A model generated the notes under the pieces. That model saw only the letters and a list, made by a program, of their open reading frames with translations, searched no databases and was not told the DNA's origin. Below, piece by piece: positions 8,367 to 16,415 of a stretch of DNA of 64,000 bases. The translations under genes and the position numbers were made by a program. Positions within the stretch are counted from its first letter, which is position 1; each line of letters opens with the position of its first letter. Source of the DNA: JAYWDA01 sp043747555 (GTDB lineage Bacteria > Bdellovibrionota > Bdellovibrionia > Bdellovibrionales > Bdellovibrionaceae); assembly GCA_043747555.1 (NCBI GenBank), contig JAYTOY010000081.1, positions 21,349 to 85,348 of the forward strand. The letters are read 5' to 3'.

Positions 8367-9647
8367 TCAGTGACCGTTCGTCGCTAATTTTTCTTTGATC
8401 ATGGGTTCAAAATATTTGCGAATCATAGTTTGACCCAAATAAGAAGACTTCACGGTCCAAAACTTTTTATTAACGGTCAGCGCTGCCACTGAAATTTTGC
8501 GGTTATCATCAAAGGCATAGCCAACAAACCAATCCACTTTACCCTTGGGGTTATCGCCTGTGTAATGACCGGTCTTACCGCCCATCTCGATATCTTTGAA
8601 ATTACGATTGCGCATCAGGTCGCGAAATGTCTTCCGGGATGTGCCAGAAATAATAGTCTGTTCCATCAGCTCTCGGACTTGTTCAGCGGAACCAGTTGTC
8701 ATGATAGGTCCGCTATCAACAAGCTCAGCTTGGTAGACGATTTGGCCTTGGGCATCTTTTAAATGGTCGACGATATAGGGAACGACCATTCGGCCGTCAT
8801 TAACAATCGTGCCAGCAATCATGGCGCCTTGAATAGGACTCATGCGATTCATTCTGTTGTAGCCAGAGGCCACTTCTGTCAGCTCGAAACCTTTTTCTTG
8901 GGGCACATACGCGACACCCATATCGACGGGAATATCAGAAGGAATTTTTTGATTAAACATATATCGTTTGGCGTAATCATTGATTTGATCAGGACTTAGC
9001 TTTTCTAAACTGAGTCGACCGAAAGCCGTGTTAATGGATTTTGCAAAAGCTTCTTTTAAACTGATCGAACGCGTCCACTTGTTGATTTTATCAGATAAAA
9101 CATTTTTCTTATATAAAGTGTAGTTCCCACCATTGAACCGAATCGTGTCTGACGGACGAACACCCACTTTATCAATAGCGGCTGTCGCCGTGACAACTTT
9201 AAAAATCGAAGCGGCAGGATAAGAGGCCTTTAAAGCTAAATTGGGTTTATCGTCAGAATCTTTTTGAAAATTAGCTAAAGCGAGAATTTTCCCTGTCTCT
9301 GCATCCATTAATACGATCGACCCATAATCTGGTTTGTATTGCTTTAGCAATTTATCAGCCGCGGCTTGCAGATCAGAATCAAAGGTATATTGAACAGACA
9401 GGTCCGATGGAGACCCCTCCCAGTTCATTTTAATTTTTTCAGGATAAGATTCGTGGCGCACAGACTCGGCCAAGGTCTCGGCCAATTGCACGCGGTATTC
9501 AAGGTGATTTTTAATTTTGATTTGAACTTTTTCTTCAACAGTTGGGCGACTATTAAAGATAAGAGTCACTCCGGTAATAACGGCCGCGATAAGAAAAATC
9601 CGCTGGGCCTTTTTTCGGCGAGATAATTTTTTTTTCTGATGTATCAT
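8367..9647 (-). CDS. Penicillin-binding protein transpeptidase (short, PBP2/FtsI class)
   Basis: A 426-residue membrane-anchored D,D-transpeptidase that crosslinks peptidoglycan. A basic N-terminus and one membrane segment (about residues 17-32) are followed by a short linker and directly by the transpeptidase domain. The active-site motifs are all present: SxxK in PAASIFKV, SxN in KSINTAFG and KTG in GGKTGHYTG. The usual N-terminal dimerisation/pedestal domain of class B PBPs is missing, so the enzyme is much shorter than PBP2 or FtsI (about 580-630). No rod or division genes are adjacent. It could be a specialised class B PBP or a class D beta-lactamase-like regulator; the first is more likely. 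Confidence 0.8.
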   Translation of the reverse strand: MIHQKKKLSRRKKAQRIFLIAAVITGVTLIFNSRPTVEEKVQIKIKNHLEYRVQLAETLAESVRHESYPEKIKMNWEGSPSDLSVQYTFDSDLQAAADKLLKQYKPDYGSIVLMDAETGKILALANFQKDSDDKPNLALKASYPAASIFKVVTATAAIDKVGVRPSDTIRFNGGNYTLYKKNVLSDKINKWTRSISLKEAFAKSINTAFGRLSLEKLSPDQINDYAKRYMFNQKIPSDIPVDMGVAYVPQEKGFELTEVASGYNRMNRMSPIQGAMIAGTIVNDGRMVVPYIVDHLKDAQGQIVYQAELVDSGPIMTTGSAEQVRELMEQTIISGTSRKTFRDLMRNRNFKDIEMGGKTGHYTGDNPKGKVDWFVGYAFDDNRKISVAALTVNKKFWTVKSSYLGQTMIRKYFEPMIKEKLATNGH

Positions 9648-9808
9648 AAAATTAGTCTAGCACTATTAAAATTCCCGTTTCAAGACCTGAGTCGAAAAAA
9701 TCACAAGCTCGGCCTCCTGTAGACACCAGATAGAGCTGAGTTTTCGAATTTTCTGTCCAGATCTAGGTTAATTGAGGAGTGACAAAGTCCGCGCGGGCCG
9801 GGTATTAA

Positions 9809-10429
9809 ATGATAATGAAAACGAAAGAAAAGATTCTTTTGCAATCGATCGAACTTTTCAACCGCAATGGCGTCAGTCCTGTGACGACCAATCATATCGC
9901 AAAAGCGATGAATATCAGTCCCGGCAATTTGTACTTTCACTACGCCAATAAAGAAGAGATTATTTTACAGCTTTTTCAAATGATGTGTTTAGAAACTTAT
10001 GCCATGTGGCGGCCTCGGCAAATCACCAAGATGACGCCTTTGCAATTTGTGGATCTTAATTTTGAGTTGTATTGGAAGTATCGTTTTTTTCACCGAGAAA
10101 TGTATTCTCTTCGTCGGAAAGATATCCTTTTGGCAAGAAAATGGCGGACTCACTTAGTAAAAATGATGCAATTGATGCAGATCCTGTATCGTCGATGGGT
10201 CAAACAAGGCATTATGATTCAGCTTTCCGATAAACATGAACTCATTTATGTTTCAGAGTCTTTACTGGCCATGGCGACGACCTTTCTACAGTTTTTTGAA
10301 AGCTCTGAACGCCAACCCAGACGAAGCAATGTTGTTCGCGGCCGGCGGCATGTCGCGCGGCTTTTGCGTCCCTATTGCACTGACAAAGTTAAAGACGAGT
10401 TTGAAAAATTTATCGAAGCAGAACCCTAA
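9809..10429 (+). CDS. TetR/AcrR family transcriptional regulator
   Basis: A 206-residue one-component repressor type. The N-terminal HTH is typical of TetR: KEKILLQSIELFNRNGVSPVTTNHIAKAMNIS then GNLYFHYANKEEII (residues 5-52). The C-terminal ligand domain is unrecognised; it is rich in Arg and Trp. ATG occurs at 9809 and again at 9815, and either could be used; no strong Shine-Dalgarno was found. No target is evident; the upstream gene (PBP) is divergent and the downstream 174 bases hold a structured element. Confidence 0.85.
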   Translation: MIMKTKEKILLQSIELFNRNGVSPVTTNHIAKAMNISPGNLYFHYANKEEIILQLFQMMCLETYAMWRPRQITKMTPLQFVDLNFELYWKYRFFHREMYSLRRKDILLARKWRTHLVKMMQLMQILYRRWVKQGIMIQLSDKHELIYVSESLLAMATTFLQFFESSERQPRRSNVVRGRRHVARLLRPYCTDKVKDEFEKFIEAEP

Positions 10430-10484
10430 AGCAGGCTTATTTCTTCTGCGGACCTGGTCCCATCTTTGCTATAGGTAGCCTTGT

Positions 10485-10584
10485 CTTAGGCACTTGGCAT
10501 TCTTGGTTGAAGCTAGAGTCCCCCTCGAAAAGCGGTAGGTCCCATTCCTACATGTTTGCTTCAACCAGAGCCAAGCAACCTAGG
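10485..10584. ncRNA. Candidate structured RNA or leader: long imperfect inverted repeat
   Basis: In the gap between the TetR gene and the small secreted-protein gene, a left arm (10485-10513) pairs with a right arm (10558-10584). Paired blocks are GGTTGAAGC/GCTTCAACC, CTTGGC/GCCAAG and TTAGG/CCTAG, separated by small bulges. The loop holds a second hairpin, GTAGG/CCTAC (10535-10551). The result is a rod of more than 20 pairs with a terminal hairpin, 20 bases before the start codon at 10604. It could be a long 5' leader structure or a small RNA. It matches no RNA family I can name, and no poly-T follows it. Confidence 0.4.
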
Positions 10585-10603
10585 CCATAAAACCGGGGTG
10601 GTT

Positions 10604-10969
10604 ATGAAGTTAGTTTGGGTTTCAGCCGTGTCTTTAATGGCGATCTTTTTTGCGGTCAATTCGGCACAAGCTTCGACCAGCTCTTCTTGCCGAGAAATTG
10701 TGAGCGAGATGCAGCTTCTGCGAAAGGCTCAAAATCAAATTATTCTGGGTCTATCAGAAAATCATATCTCGGTGGCTAAATCGATTGATGAAACATCGAC
10801 GCAGTTAAGCTTCTACAATCGACCGGCGCCCATGCGTGTGATTCATAATATAAAGAATACGGCCAATGCTCTTCATAAAAGGGGCGAAAAGGGCAAGGAA
10901 CAGGCCCAGACCTTAGACGAGGCCACTGCTGATCTAACCACTCGCTTAGCTTCCTGCTTGCGAAAATAG
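10604..10969 (+). CDS. Small secreted protein of unknown function
   Basis: A 121-residue protein with a signal peptide (MKLVWVSAVSLMAIFFAVNSAQA, cleavage likely after AQA). The mature part is helical and heptad-like with two cysteines, SSSCREI near its start and LASCLRK at its end, so a single disulfide is possible. The ATG at 10604 follows a GGGGTGG ribosome site and starts the signal peptide. No domain is recognised. A long inverted repeat lies immediately upstream and may control it. Confidence 0.65.
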   Translation: MKLVWVSAVSLMAIFFAVNSAQASTSSSCREIVSEMQLLRKAQNQIILGLSENHISVAKSIDETSTQLSFYNRPAPMRVIHNIKNTANALHKRGEKGKEQAQTLDEATADLTTRLASCLRK

Positions 10970-10985
10970 GCATACCTTCGGCCTG

Positions 10986-11012
10986 ATTATAATGCTTTGC
11001 ATAATAATTTTT
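10986..11012 (+). terminator. AT-rich hairpin with T-run, possible terminator
   Basis: ATTATAATGC (10986-10995) pairs with GCATAATAAT (10999-11008) with one mismatch, followed by TTTT. It lies 16 bases after the stop of the secreted-protein gene. The stem is weak in G+C, so efficiency is uncertain. Confidence 0.4.
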
Positions 11013-11255
11013 AGGCTCAAATCCATTAAAACAGTACAATAAAATCAAACAGTAAATGTAAGGTCGCGTCGAAAAAACGCAGTGCTCCGTAATTTGGGGT
11101 GAAAATTCCTTAACTGTTACAATAACTTGGTCAGGTTTAAGTTAATGTAAGATTTTTTGTTGCAAAAAATTCATGCTTCATACTTAATGAGTCAGTTCCA
11201 AATTGGCACTCAAGATTTTGGCATCCAACGCCACGTGGGACTTAGGGGGAAAAGA

Positions 11256-11627
11256 ATGAAACCAGTATCTGAAAAACTTGTGAAAGAGTGCAAAGAACGA
11301 CTCTTACACACGAAGAGTGAGATTCTGAATCGAGTGAAAGAGGCTCGTTTTAATCTAGACACCAACGACGATAAAGGTGGCGACGAAGCCGATCAGACAG
11401 TGCGAGTGCTAGCTGAACAAGAATTCTTGAATATGCACGATCGCCTTCGCACTCAATTGATAGAAATTGAAAGTGCTTTGGCCCGAGTTGAAAACGGCAG
11501 CTTCGGTGTTTGCGAAGAAACTGAAGAAATGATTGAAGCCGAAAGACTGAGAGCCATTCCATGGACTCGCCTGAGTATCGAAGGCGCTGAAATCCGCGAG
11601 TCAGTCAACAAGCGGTACGCTCGGTAA
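11256..11627 (+). CDS. DksA/TraR-family protein lacking most zinc-finger cysteines
   Basis: A 123-residue coiled-coil protein of the DksA family, whose members enter the RNA polymerase secondary channel and modulate initiation with ppGpp. The coiled-coil tip carries GGDEADQTVRV, matching the acidic D-x-A-D tip of DksA. The C-terminal globule keeps the fold signature GSFGVCEETEEMI...RLRAIPW, but the four zinc ligands read Cys-x2-Thr-x17-Ser-x2-Gly: only the first Cys remains. This recalls zinc-independent DksA2 of Pseudomonas, where two Cys are replaced. The ATG at 11256 has AGGGGGA upstream. It is monocistronic. Confidence 0.8.
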   Translation: MKPVSEKLVKECKERLLHTKSEILNRVKEARFNLDTNDDKGGDEADQTVRVLAEQEFLNMHDRLRTQLIEIESALARVENGSFGVCEETEEMIEAERLRAIPWTRLSIEGAEIRESVNKRYAR

Positions 11628-11635
11628 TCAACTAC

Positions 11636-11663
11636 GCTCGGTAGACAGTCTCATCTGCCGAGC
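11636..11663. terminator. Hairpin after the DksA-like gene
   Basis: GCTCGGTAGA (11636-11645) pairs along all ten positions with TCTGCCGAGC (11654-11663), counting one G-U pair, with an eight-base loop. It begins eight bases after the stop. No T-run follows, so it may protect the 3' end rather than terminate transcription. Confidence 0.4.
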
Positions 11664-11810
11664 TCATTAAGTCTCAATCCGAGATAAAAACTAAAATACA
11701 GATCCACTCTTAATTTGCTCAGAAAAGCTCGTCTTAAAAAGAGAAATTTTCACGAATATTTTAAGTCCCCCAGTGACAAGTGCTAATCTAAAAAAGTCCA
11801 AGGGGGATGA

Positions 11811-12440
11811 ATGAAGCAACTTAGTACAGTCATCATCGCGGTCGTAATGACAGCTTTAATTTTATTGGGTTTTCAAAACTGTGGCCAGCCTGGCCAGCTA
11901 TCCTTGGTCTCATCGGATAATCAGTCAGCTCTTTCAAACTCTTTGGAAGTGGGAGCGCCTTCGACAGATGGGACCCCAGCTGTAAATATTCCTAAATCTG
12001 ATCCAATCATCGTCATTAACGACCCAGTTGAATCTGCGATTTGCCGCGATATGACTGCATCGGATGTCATGTTAAATGTGAGCCAGATTTCAAGCGATGG
12101 CGCTTCTTTTGACTTGATCGATTCCGATCACTTTATTTCTATTGCAAAAGCAGCGGTGGATTTAAAAGCTTCCTCCGGCGGAGACGTTAGCGAAATTCGC
12201 ATTTTCTTAAATCCATCAGGCAATCAGGTTTTAGGTTCTGACAACGTAACCTATGATTTAAAAACACCAAGTGCGCAGTCGTCGGGATTTAAAGTTCGAC
12301 TGGCTTCGCGCACTCATGTCGTAGCGGGGAAGAATTACTCCCTCGCTTTAAATATCGATCTGAGCCGGCAAATTGTTCGGGCTGGTAAAAAGTGTCTGCT
12401 AAAGCCTGAAATTCACAATGCTGTCTTGACAGCTCTTTAG
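11811..12440 (+). CDS. Predicted lipoprotein with non-canonical FQNC lipobox
   Basis: A 209-residue exported protein. The N-terminal hydrophobic segment ends in ILLGFQNCGQPG. The Cys is placed as in a lipoprotein, but the residues before it (Phe-Gln-Asn) do not fit the usual L-A/S-G/A-C pattern. I infer a lineage-specific lipobox. The rest is Ser/Asp-rich with no recognised domain; a second Cys pair (SAICRDM and KKCLLKP) may form a disulfide. The start has a GGGGG-type site upstream. Its stop overlaps the stop of the convergent agmatinase gene by four bases. Confidence 0.65.
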   Translation: MKQLSTVIIAVVMTALILLGFQNCGQPGQLSLVSSDNQSALSNSLEVGAPSTDGTPAVNIPKSDPIIVINDPVESAICRDMTASDVMLNVSQISSDGASFDLIDSDHFISIAKAAVDLKASSGGDVSEIRIFLNPSGNQVLGSDNVTYDLKTPSAQSSGFKVRLASRTHVVAGKNYSLALNIDLSRQIVRAGKKCLLKPEIHNAVLTAL

Positions 12441-13510
12441 CCCTTGTCGCGCATGCGCTGGCGACTGAGCGCCAGCCAACCGCAAAGTTTATATAAAACC
12501 CGCGCGCCGACATTACCATCCCAAGGATCGGCGCACTCGGGAGACACTCCACCACTTGAAACTTCATTAACATCAAAGCCAATAATATTTCGCCCGGACC
12601 TATACAGATGATTGAACAAATAATAAATCTGATCCATTTGTAATCCTCCTGGAACTGGCGTTCCCGTGTGAGGACAAAAAGAAGGATCCAGGCCGTCGAT
12701 ATCAAACGAGATATAAACATTTTGCGGAAGCTCAGAAATAATTTCTTCGCACAGATCTTTCCAAGTGGCGCCTTCAAACAAACGGCCTTTTAATTCCAAA
12801 TCAAAAAAAGTGCGGATATCTTCCCGCGAATCAATCAAATCAAATTCTTCTTCACAAAAATCTCTGATTCCAACTTGTACAAGCTTGGCGGGCTTCCATG
12901 GCGCATTCATGACGTTATTCATGATGGATGCATGGGAGTGCTGAAATCCTTGATAGGCTTCTCTTAAATCAGCATGCGCATCGATATGCAGAACGCCAAA
13001 CTCCCCTTGGCAATTTTCAGAAACCGCTCGCAAAGCACCAAAAGGTGTTGAGTGATCACCGCCCACAAGTCCAAGCCCTTGACCCTTTGTCAGAATTTTT
13101 TGGCATTGAATGTAAACCCAATCCGTCATTTTCTCGCAGGCGCCATTCACTTCAGAACGTAACTGGTCCATCTTTTTCTGATCAGAGCTTTGTCCATTAA
13201 TCAGACCGATCAGTTCTTGGGCTTTCGCTTTAAACTCATCATTTGATTTTTTAAGACTCATGGGAAATTCCTGCATAAAATATCCGACTTCGTAAGCCTT
13301 GCCCGTTTCAAAGTCGAAAAGATCCACTTGTTCACTGCCGTTGCGGATCAGCTGCGGTCCCCATGAAGCGCCAGCACCATAAGAGGTGGTCACTTCCCAA
13401 GGGACGGGGACGAGGACAATATCGGCATCGGCTTCTTTTACAGGTAAACCAAAGATGCCGAAGTCGGCAGAAATAGCAGCATTTGGATCGTAAGATTTAT
13501 TTTTTTCCAT
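12437..13510 (-). CDS. speB: Agmatinase / ureohydrolase family protein
   Basis: A 357-residue binuclear manganese ureohydrolase. The metal-binding motifs are all present: GGDHSTPFG, DAHADLREAY and SFDIDGLDPSFCP. The arginase fold cleaves the guanidino group of arginine, agmatine or related compounds to urea. Agmatinase is the best call because a biosynthetic arginine decarboxylase (speA) is encoded 6 kb away on the same strand, so the pair would make putrescine from arginine. It is longer than the usual agmatinase (about 305), with extra sequence around residues 75-130. Formiminoglutamase or a guanidine hydrolase are alternatives. Confidence 0.75.
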   Translation of the reverse strand: MEKNKSYDPNAAISADFGIFGLPVKEADADIVLVPVPWEVTTSYGAGASWGPQLIRNGSEQVDLFDFETGKAYEVGYFMQEFPMSLKKSNDEFKAKAQELIGLINGQSSDQKKMDQLRSEVNGACEKMTDWVYIQCQKILTKGQGLGLVGGDHSTPFGALRAVSENCQGEFGVLHIDAHADLREAYQGFQHSHASIMNNVMNAPWKPAKLVQVGIRDFCEEEFDLIDSREDIRTFFDLELKGRLFEGATWKDLCEEIISELPQNVYISFDIDGLDPSFCPHTGTPVPGGLQMDQIYYLFNHLYRSGRNIIGFDVNEVSSGGVSPECADPWDGNVGARVLYKLCGWLALSRQRMRDKG

Positions 13511-13748
13511 GGATTAAGCCTTTGTTTTTGTTATTACTTTTTTAAATTAAGCGGGCTTTAAATGACACCTGTTTTTAGAAACTTGTGCAAGGCATAAAAC
13601 CCATTGCATTAAACTTGATTATTTACCGTGATTCCCCCAAGTTAAGGCCGTCGTGGCGACCCGGGCAAGTGGTTTGCGGCGATCTTATGGTAGCTATATT
13701 TCAGAGATCTTTAGAGTGACGACATCAGTGTTTGTAACGGAGGAATGA

Positions 13749-15368
13749 ATGAAGCGACAACTTGTTCTGTTTTTGGGTCTTTTTCTAACTTCAGTATTAG
13801 CAGGAGCTGCAAAGCCAAATCCTGCGGCGCCCGTGGGCGGCACTTTTAACATGAATTTAGTCGGCGAGCCGTCGATGATTCATCCGATCATGAGTACCGA
13901 CTTAGCCTCCGCAGATGTTCGACGATGGTTGGGTGATACTTTGCTGGCCCGTGACCCAGAGACTTATCAATGGAAACCACGCCTGGCTGAAAAATACGAG
14001 ATATCAAAAGATGGAAAAAGTTATACATTTTTCCTCCGAAAAAATGCTTTCTTTCATGATGGCAAGCCAGTCACTGCCGAGGACGTTAAATTCAGCTTTG
14101 ATGCGATTTTTGATCCTAAGTACAAAGCTCAACATCTGCTTCCTTATTATGATGGACTTTCCAAAGTGGAAGTTATTGATGCAACGACTGTGAAAATTAC
14201 TGCGAAAGACACCTACTTCAAAAACTTTGACGTCTTTGTCGACACTGAGATTATTCCAAAGCACGTTTACGGAGATGTGGAAAAGTCCCAGAAGATGACT
14301 CGCACATACGTTGGAGCGGGACCCTATTCACTCGAAAAATTTGAGCGTGGGCAAAATATTTTAGTAAAGCGATTTGATAAATGGTACGGATTCCAAGTGC
14401 CTGAGTTAAAAGGTTTCTATAACTTTGCGGCAGCTAATCTCCGTTTTTATTTAGAAGAAAATATTATTTTAGAGCACGCCAAAAAAGGAGATTTGGACTA
14501 TATCGATCTTCGCGCTGAATCTTACGTTAAAAAAACCGAAGGTGCGCCGTGGGACAAAACTATTTTTAAGAAAAAAGTAGAAAACTCGGGTCCAAAATCA
14601 ACTGGATTTATTGGTTGGAATTTCCGTCGTGAAATGTTCCAAGACAAAAATGTTCGTATTGCATTAGCTCACCTTCTCAACCGTGAAGAGATGAATCGTA
14701 AATTTAAATACGATTTAGCAGAGCTTTGCCGGGGACCGAATTACAACAAAAGCGAATACTCGCCAAATACTGTAAAGGCTCTTGGCTATGATCTTAAAAA
14801 AGCGACGGAGCTTTTAACAAAGTCAGGCTGGAAAGACACTGATAAGAACGGAATTTTGGATAAAACTGTCGGTGGCAAAAAAGCTGAATTCCGGTTTGCT
14901 TTAATTCATGCCAATAAAGACTCTGAAAAATATTGGACAATGTATAAAGAAGACCTAAAAAAAGCCGGCATTGAAATGGAAATCAAATATCTAGAGTGGA
15001 ATTCATTTTTAAAGCTGGTGGATGAAGGTAATTTTGATGCTGTTGCAATGGCTTGGGGTGGCGGTGATATTGATTGGGATCCCAAACAAATCTGGCACTC
15101 AACGAGTGCTGTGCCAGGAGGATCAAATTTTATTAATTATAAAAATCCAGAAGTGGATAAGTTGATCGATGAAGCGCGAATGACTGTCGATCGTGCAAAG
15201 CGCATGAAATTGCTTCGTGTTGTGTTTGAAAAAATTGCGGCTGATGCGCCTTATGCCTGGCTGTTCAACGACAAGTTTGACCTCTATGCCGTGTCCAGCC
15301 GGGTTCAGCAACCTGCGGACACATTTAAGTACGAGATAGCTTACAAAACTTGGTGGCTAAAACCTTAG
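13749..15368 (+). CDS. Peptide ABC transporter substrate-binding protein (family 5)
   Basis: A 539-residue periplasmic binding protein of the OppA/DppA type. A signal peptide (residues 1-20, ...SVLAGAA) is followed by the family signature: WKPRLAEKYEISKDGKSYTF, then FHDGKPVTAEDVKFSFDAI, then the C-terminal AWGGGDIDWDPKQIWHS and NPEVDKLIDEAR. It would deliver oligopeptides to the membrane permeases encoded just downstream (12 and 1 base spacing). CGGAGGA sits just before the ATG. No Cys follows the signal peptide, so it appears soluble rather than lipid-anchored. The system resembles oligopeptide or microcin-C type importers; the substrate is not fixed by sequence. Confidence 0.9.
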   Translation: MKRQLVLFLGLFLTSVLAGAAKPNPAAPVGGTFNMNLVGEPSMIHPIMSTDLASADVRRWLGDTLLARDPETYQWKPRLAEKYEISKDGKSYTFFLRKNAFFHDGKPVTAEDVKFSFDAIFDPKYKAQHLLPYYDGLSKVEVIDATTVKITAKDTYFKNFDVFVDTEIIPKHVYGDVEKSQKMTRTYVGAGPYSLEKFERGQNILVKRFDKWYGFQVPELKGFYNFAAANLRFYLEENIILEHAKKGDLDYIDLRAESYVKKTEGAPWDKTIFKKKVENSGPKSTGFIGWNFRREMFQDKNVRIALAHLLNREEMNRKFKYDLAELCRGPNYNKSEYSPNTVKALGYDLKKATELLTKSGWKDTDKNGILDKTVGGKKAEFRFALIHANKDSEKYWTMYKEDLKKAGIEMEIKYLEWNSFLKLVDEGNFDAVAMAWGGGDIDWDPKQIWHSTSAVPGGSNFINYKNPEVDKLIDEARMTVDRAKRMKLLRVVFEKIAADAPYAWLFNDKFDLYAVSSRVQQPADTFKYEIAYKTWWLKP

Positions 15369-15380
15369 AGGTATTTTTAA

Positions 15381-16415
15381 GTGTTCACGTATATCTTCAG
15401 GCGACTGCTTTTACTGATCCCCACTTTCTTGGGGATCACAGTCCTTACATTCTTTTTAATTAATATGGCACCTGGTGGACCCGTGGAGCAAAAGCTTCAA
15501 GCTATTCGCTTTGGTCGTGGCGGTGGAGAAGGCGGCGGCAGCACCAACGGGGGCGGTCGTACTTCCGGTGTTAATGAAGAGATCGTGGCCGCTTTAAAAA
15601 AGCAATACGGTTTTGATAAGCCGGTTCATGTCAGGTACTGGATTTGGTTAAAAAATATTTCGAATCTTGATTTCGGCAACAGCTTCACCTACGAAGAACC
15701 TGTTATCGATGTGATTGCCAGCAAATTTCCTGTGTCCCTGCAGTTTGGCGTCGTTTCCTTACTTCTCACTTACTTAATATGTATTCCACTGGGTGTTATG
15801 AAAGCAATCAAGGCGGGTGGACCCCTGGATCGAATTTCAGGATTAATCCTCTACTTCGCTTACGCGGTTCCCTCTCTAGTTTTAGGCATTTTTCTGATCG
15901 TATTTTTTGCTGGCAGCAGCCACTTCAGTTGGTTTCCTATTGGTGGATTAAAGTCTGATAATTACGAATCCATGTCAGTCATCGCTCAGATTTTAGATCG
16001 GGCTCATCATTTTATCCTTCCAATCATTTGCTATATGTTGGGCGGCTTTACCGAGCTGACCATGCTGACCAGAAATTCAATGCTGGATGTGATTAAATCA
16101 GATTACATCAGAACAGCGCGGGCCAAAGGGGTGCGTGAAAAAACAGTGATTTTTAAACATGCGCTAAGAAATGCTTTAATTCCTGTAGCGACCGGTCTTG
16201 GTGGATTTTTTAGTGTGTTCCTAGCGGGCTCTTTGATTATTGAAACAATTTTTAACTTGGATGGAATTGGTCTGCTTGGATACAAATCCGCACTGACTCG
16301 TGATTATAATGTTGTGATGGGTCTGACCTTTTTGTCGTCCGTCGTTTTACTGTTGGGTCGATTATTCAGCGATATCGTGTATGTCCTGATTGATCCAAGA
16401 ATCGATTTTAAATAA
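15381..16415 (+). CDS. Peptide ABC transporter permease, DppB/OppB type
   Basis: A 344-residue inner-membrane permease with about six membrane segments. The N-terminus FRRLLLLIPTFLGITVLTFF is typical of DppB/OppB. The EAA loop that docks the ATPase is seen as YIRTARAKGVREKTVIFKHA (about residues 240-260). A Gly-rich insert (GRGGGEGGGSTNGGGRTS) around residues 46-63 is unusual for the family. The start is GTG at 15381, with a weak GAGG-like site. It is part of a three-gene unit with the binding protein and the second permease; the ATPase genes lie 12 kb downstream. Confidence 0.9.
   Translation: MFTYIFRRLLLLIPTFLGITVLTFFLINMAPGGPVEQKLQAIRFGRGGGEGGGSTNGGGRTSGVNEEIVAALKKQYGFDKPVHVRYWIWLKNISNLDFGNSFTYEEPVIDVIASKFPVSLQFGVVSLLLTYLICIPLGVMKAIKAGGPLDRISGLILYFAYAVPSLVLGIFLIVFFAGSSHFSWFPIGGLKSDNYESMSVIAQILDRAHHFILPIICYMLGGFTELTMLTRNSMLDVIKSDYIRTARAKGVREKTVIFKHALRNALIPVATGLGGFFSVFLAGSLIIETIFNLDGIGLLGYKSALTRDYNVVMGLTFLSSVVLLLGRLFSDIVYVLIDPRIDFK

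Noticed and set aside
10430..10603. tRNA or 4.5S RNA in the gap with the long inverted repeat
   Set aside because: No T-loop, anticodon arm or SRP tetraloop motif could be found; the fold is a simple rod.
12289..12777. 162-codon minus-strand frame overlapping the agmatinase and lipoprotein genes
   Set aside because: It lies antisense or out of frame to two well-supported genes and has no ribosome site or domain.
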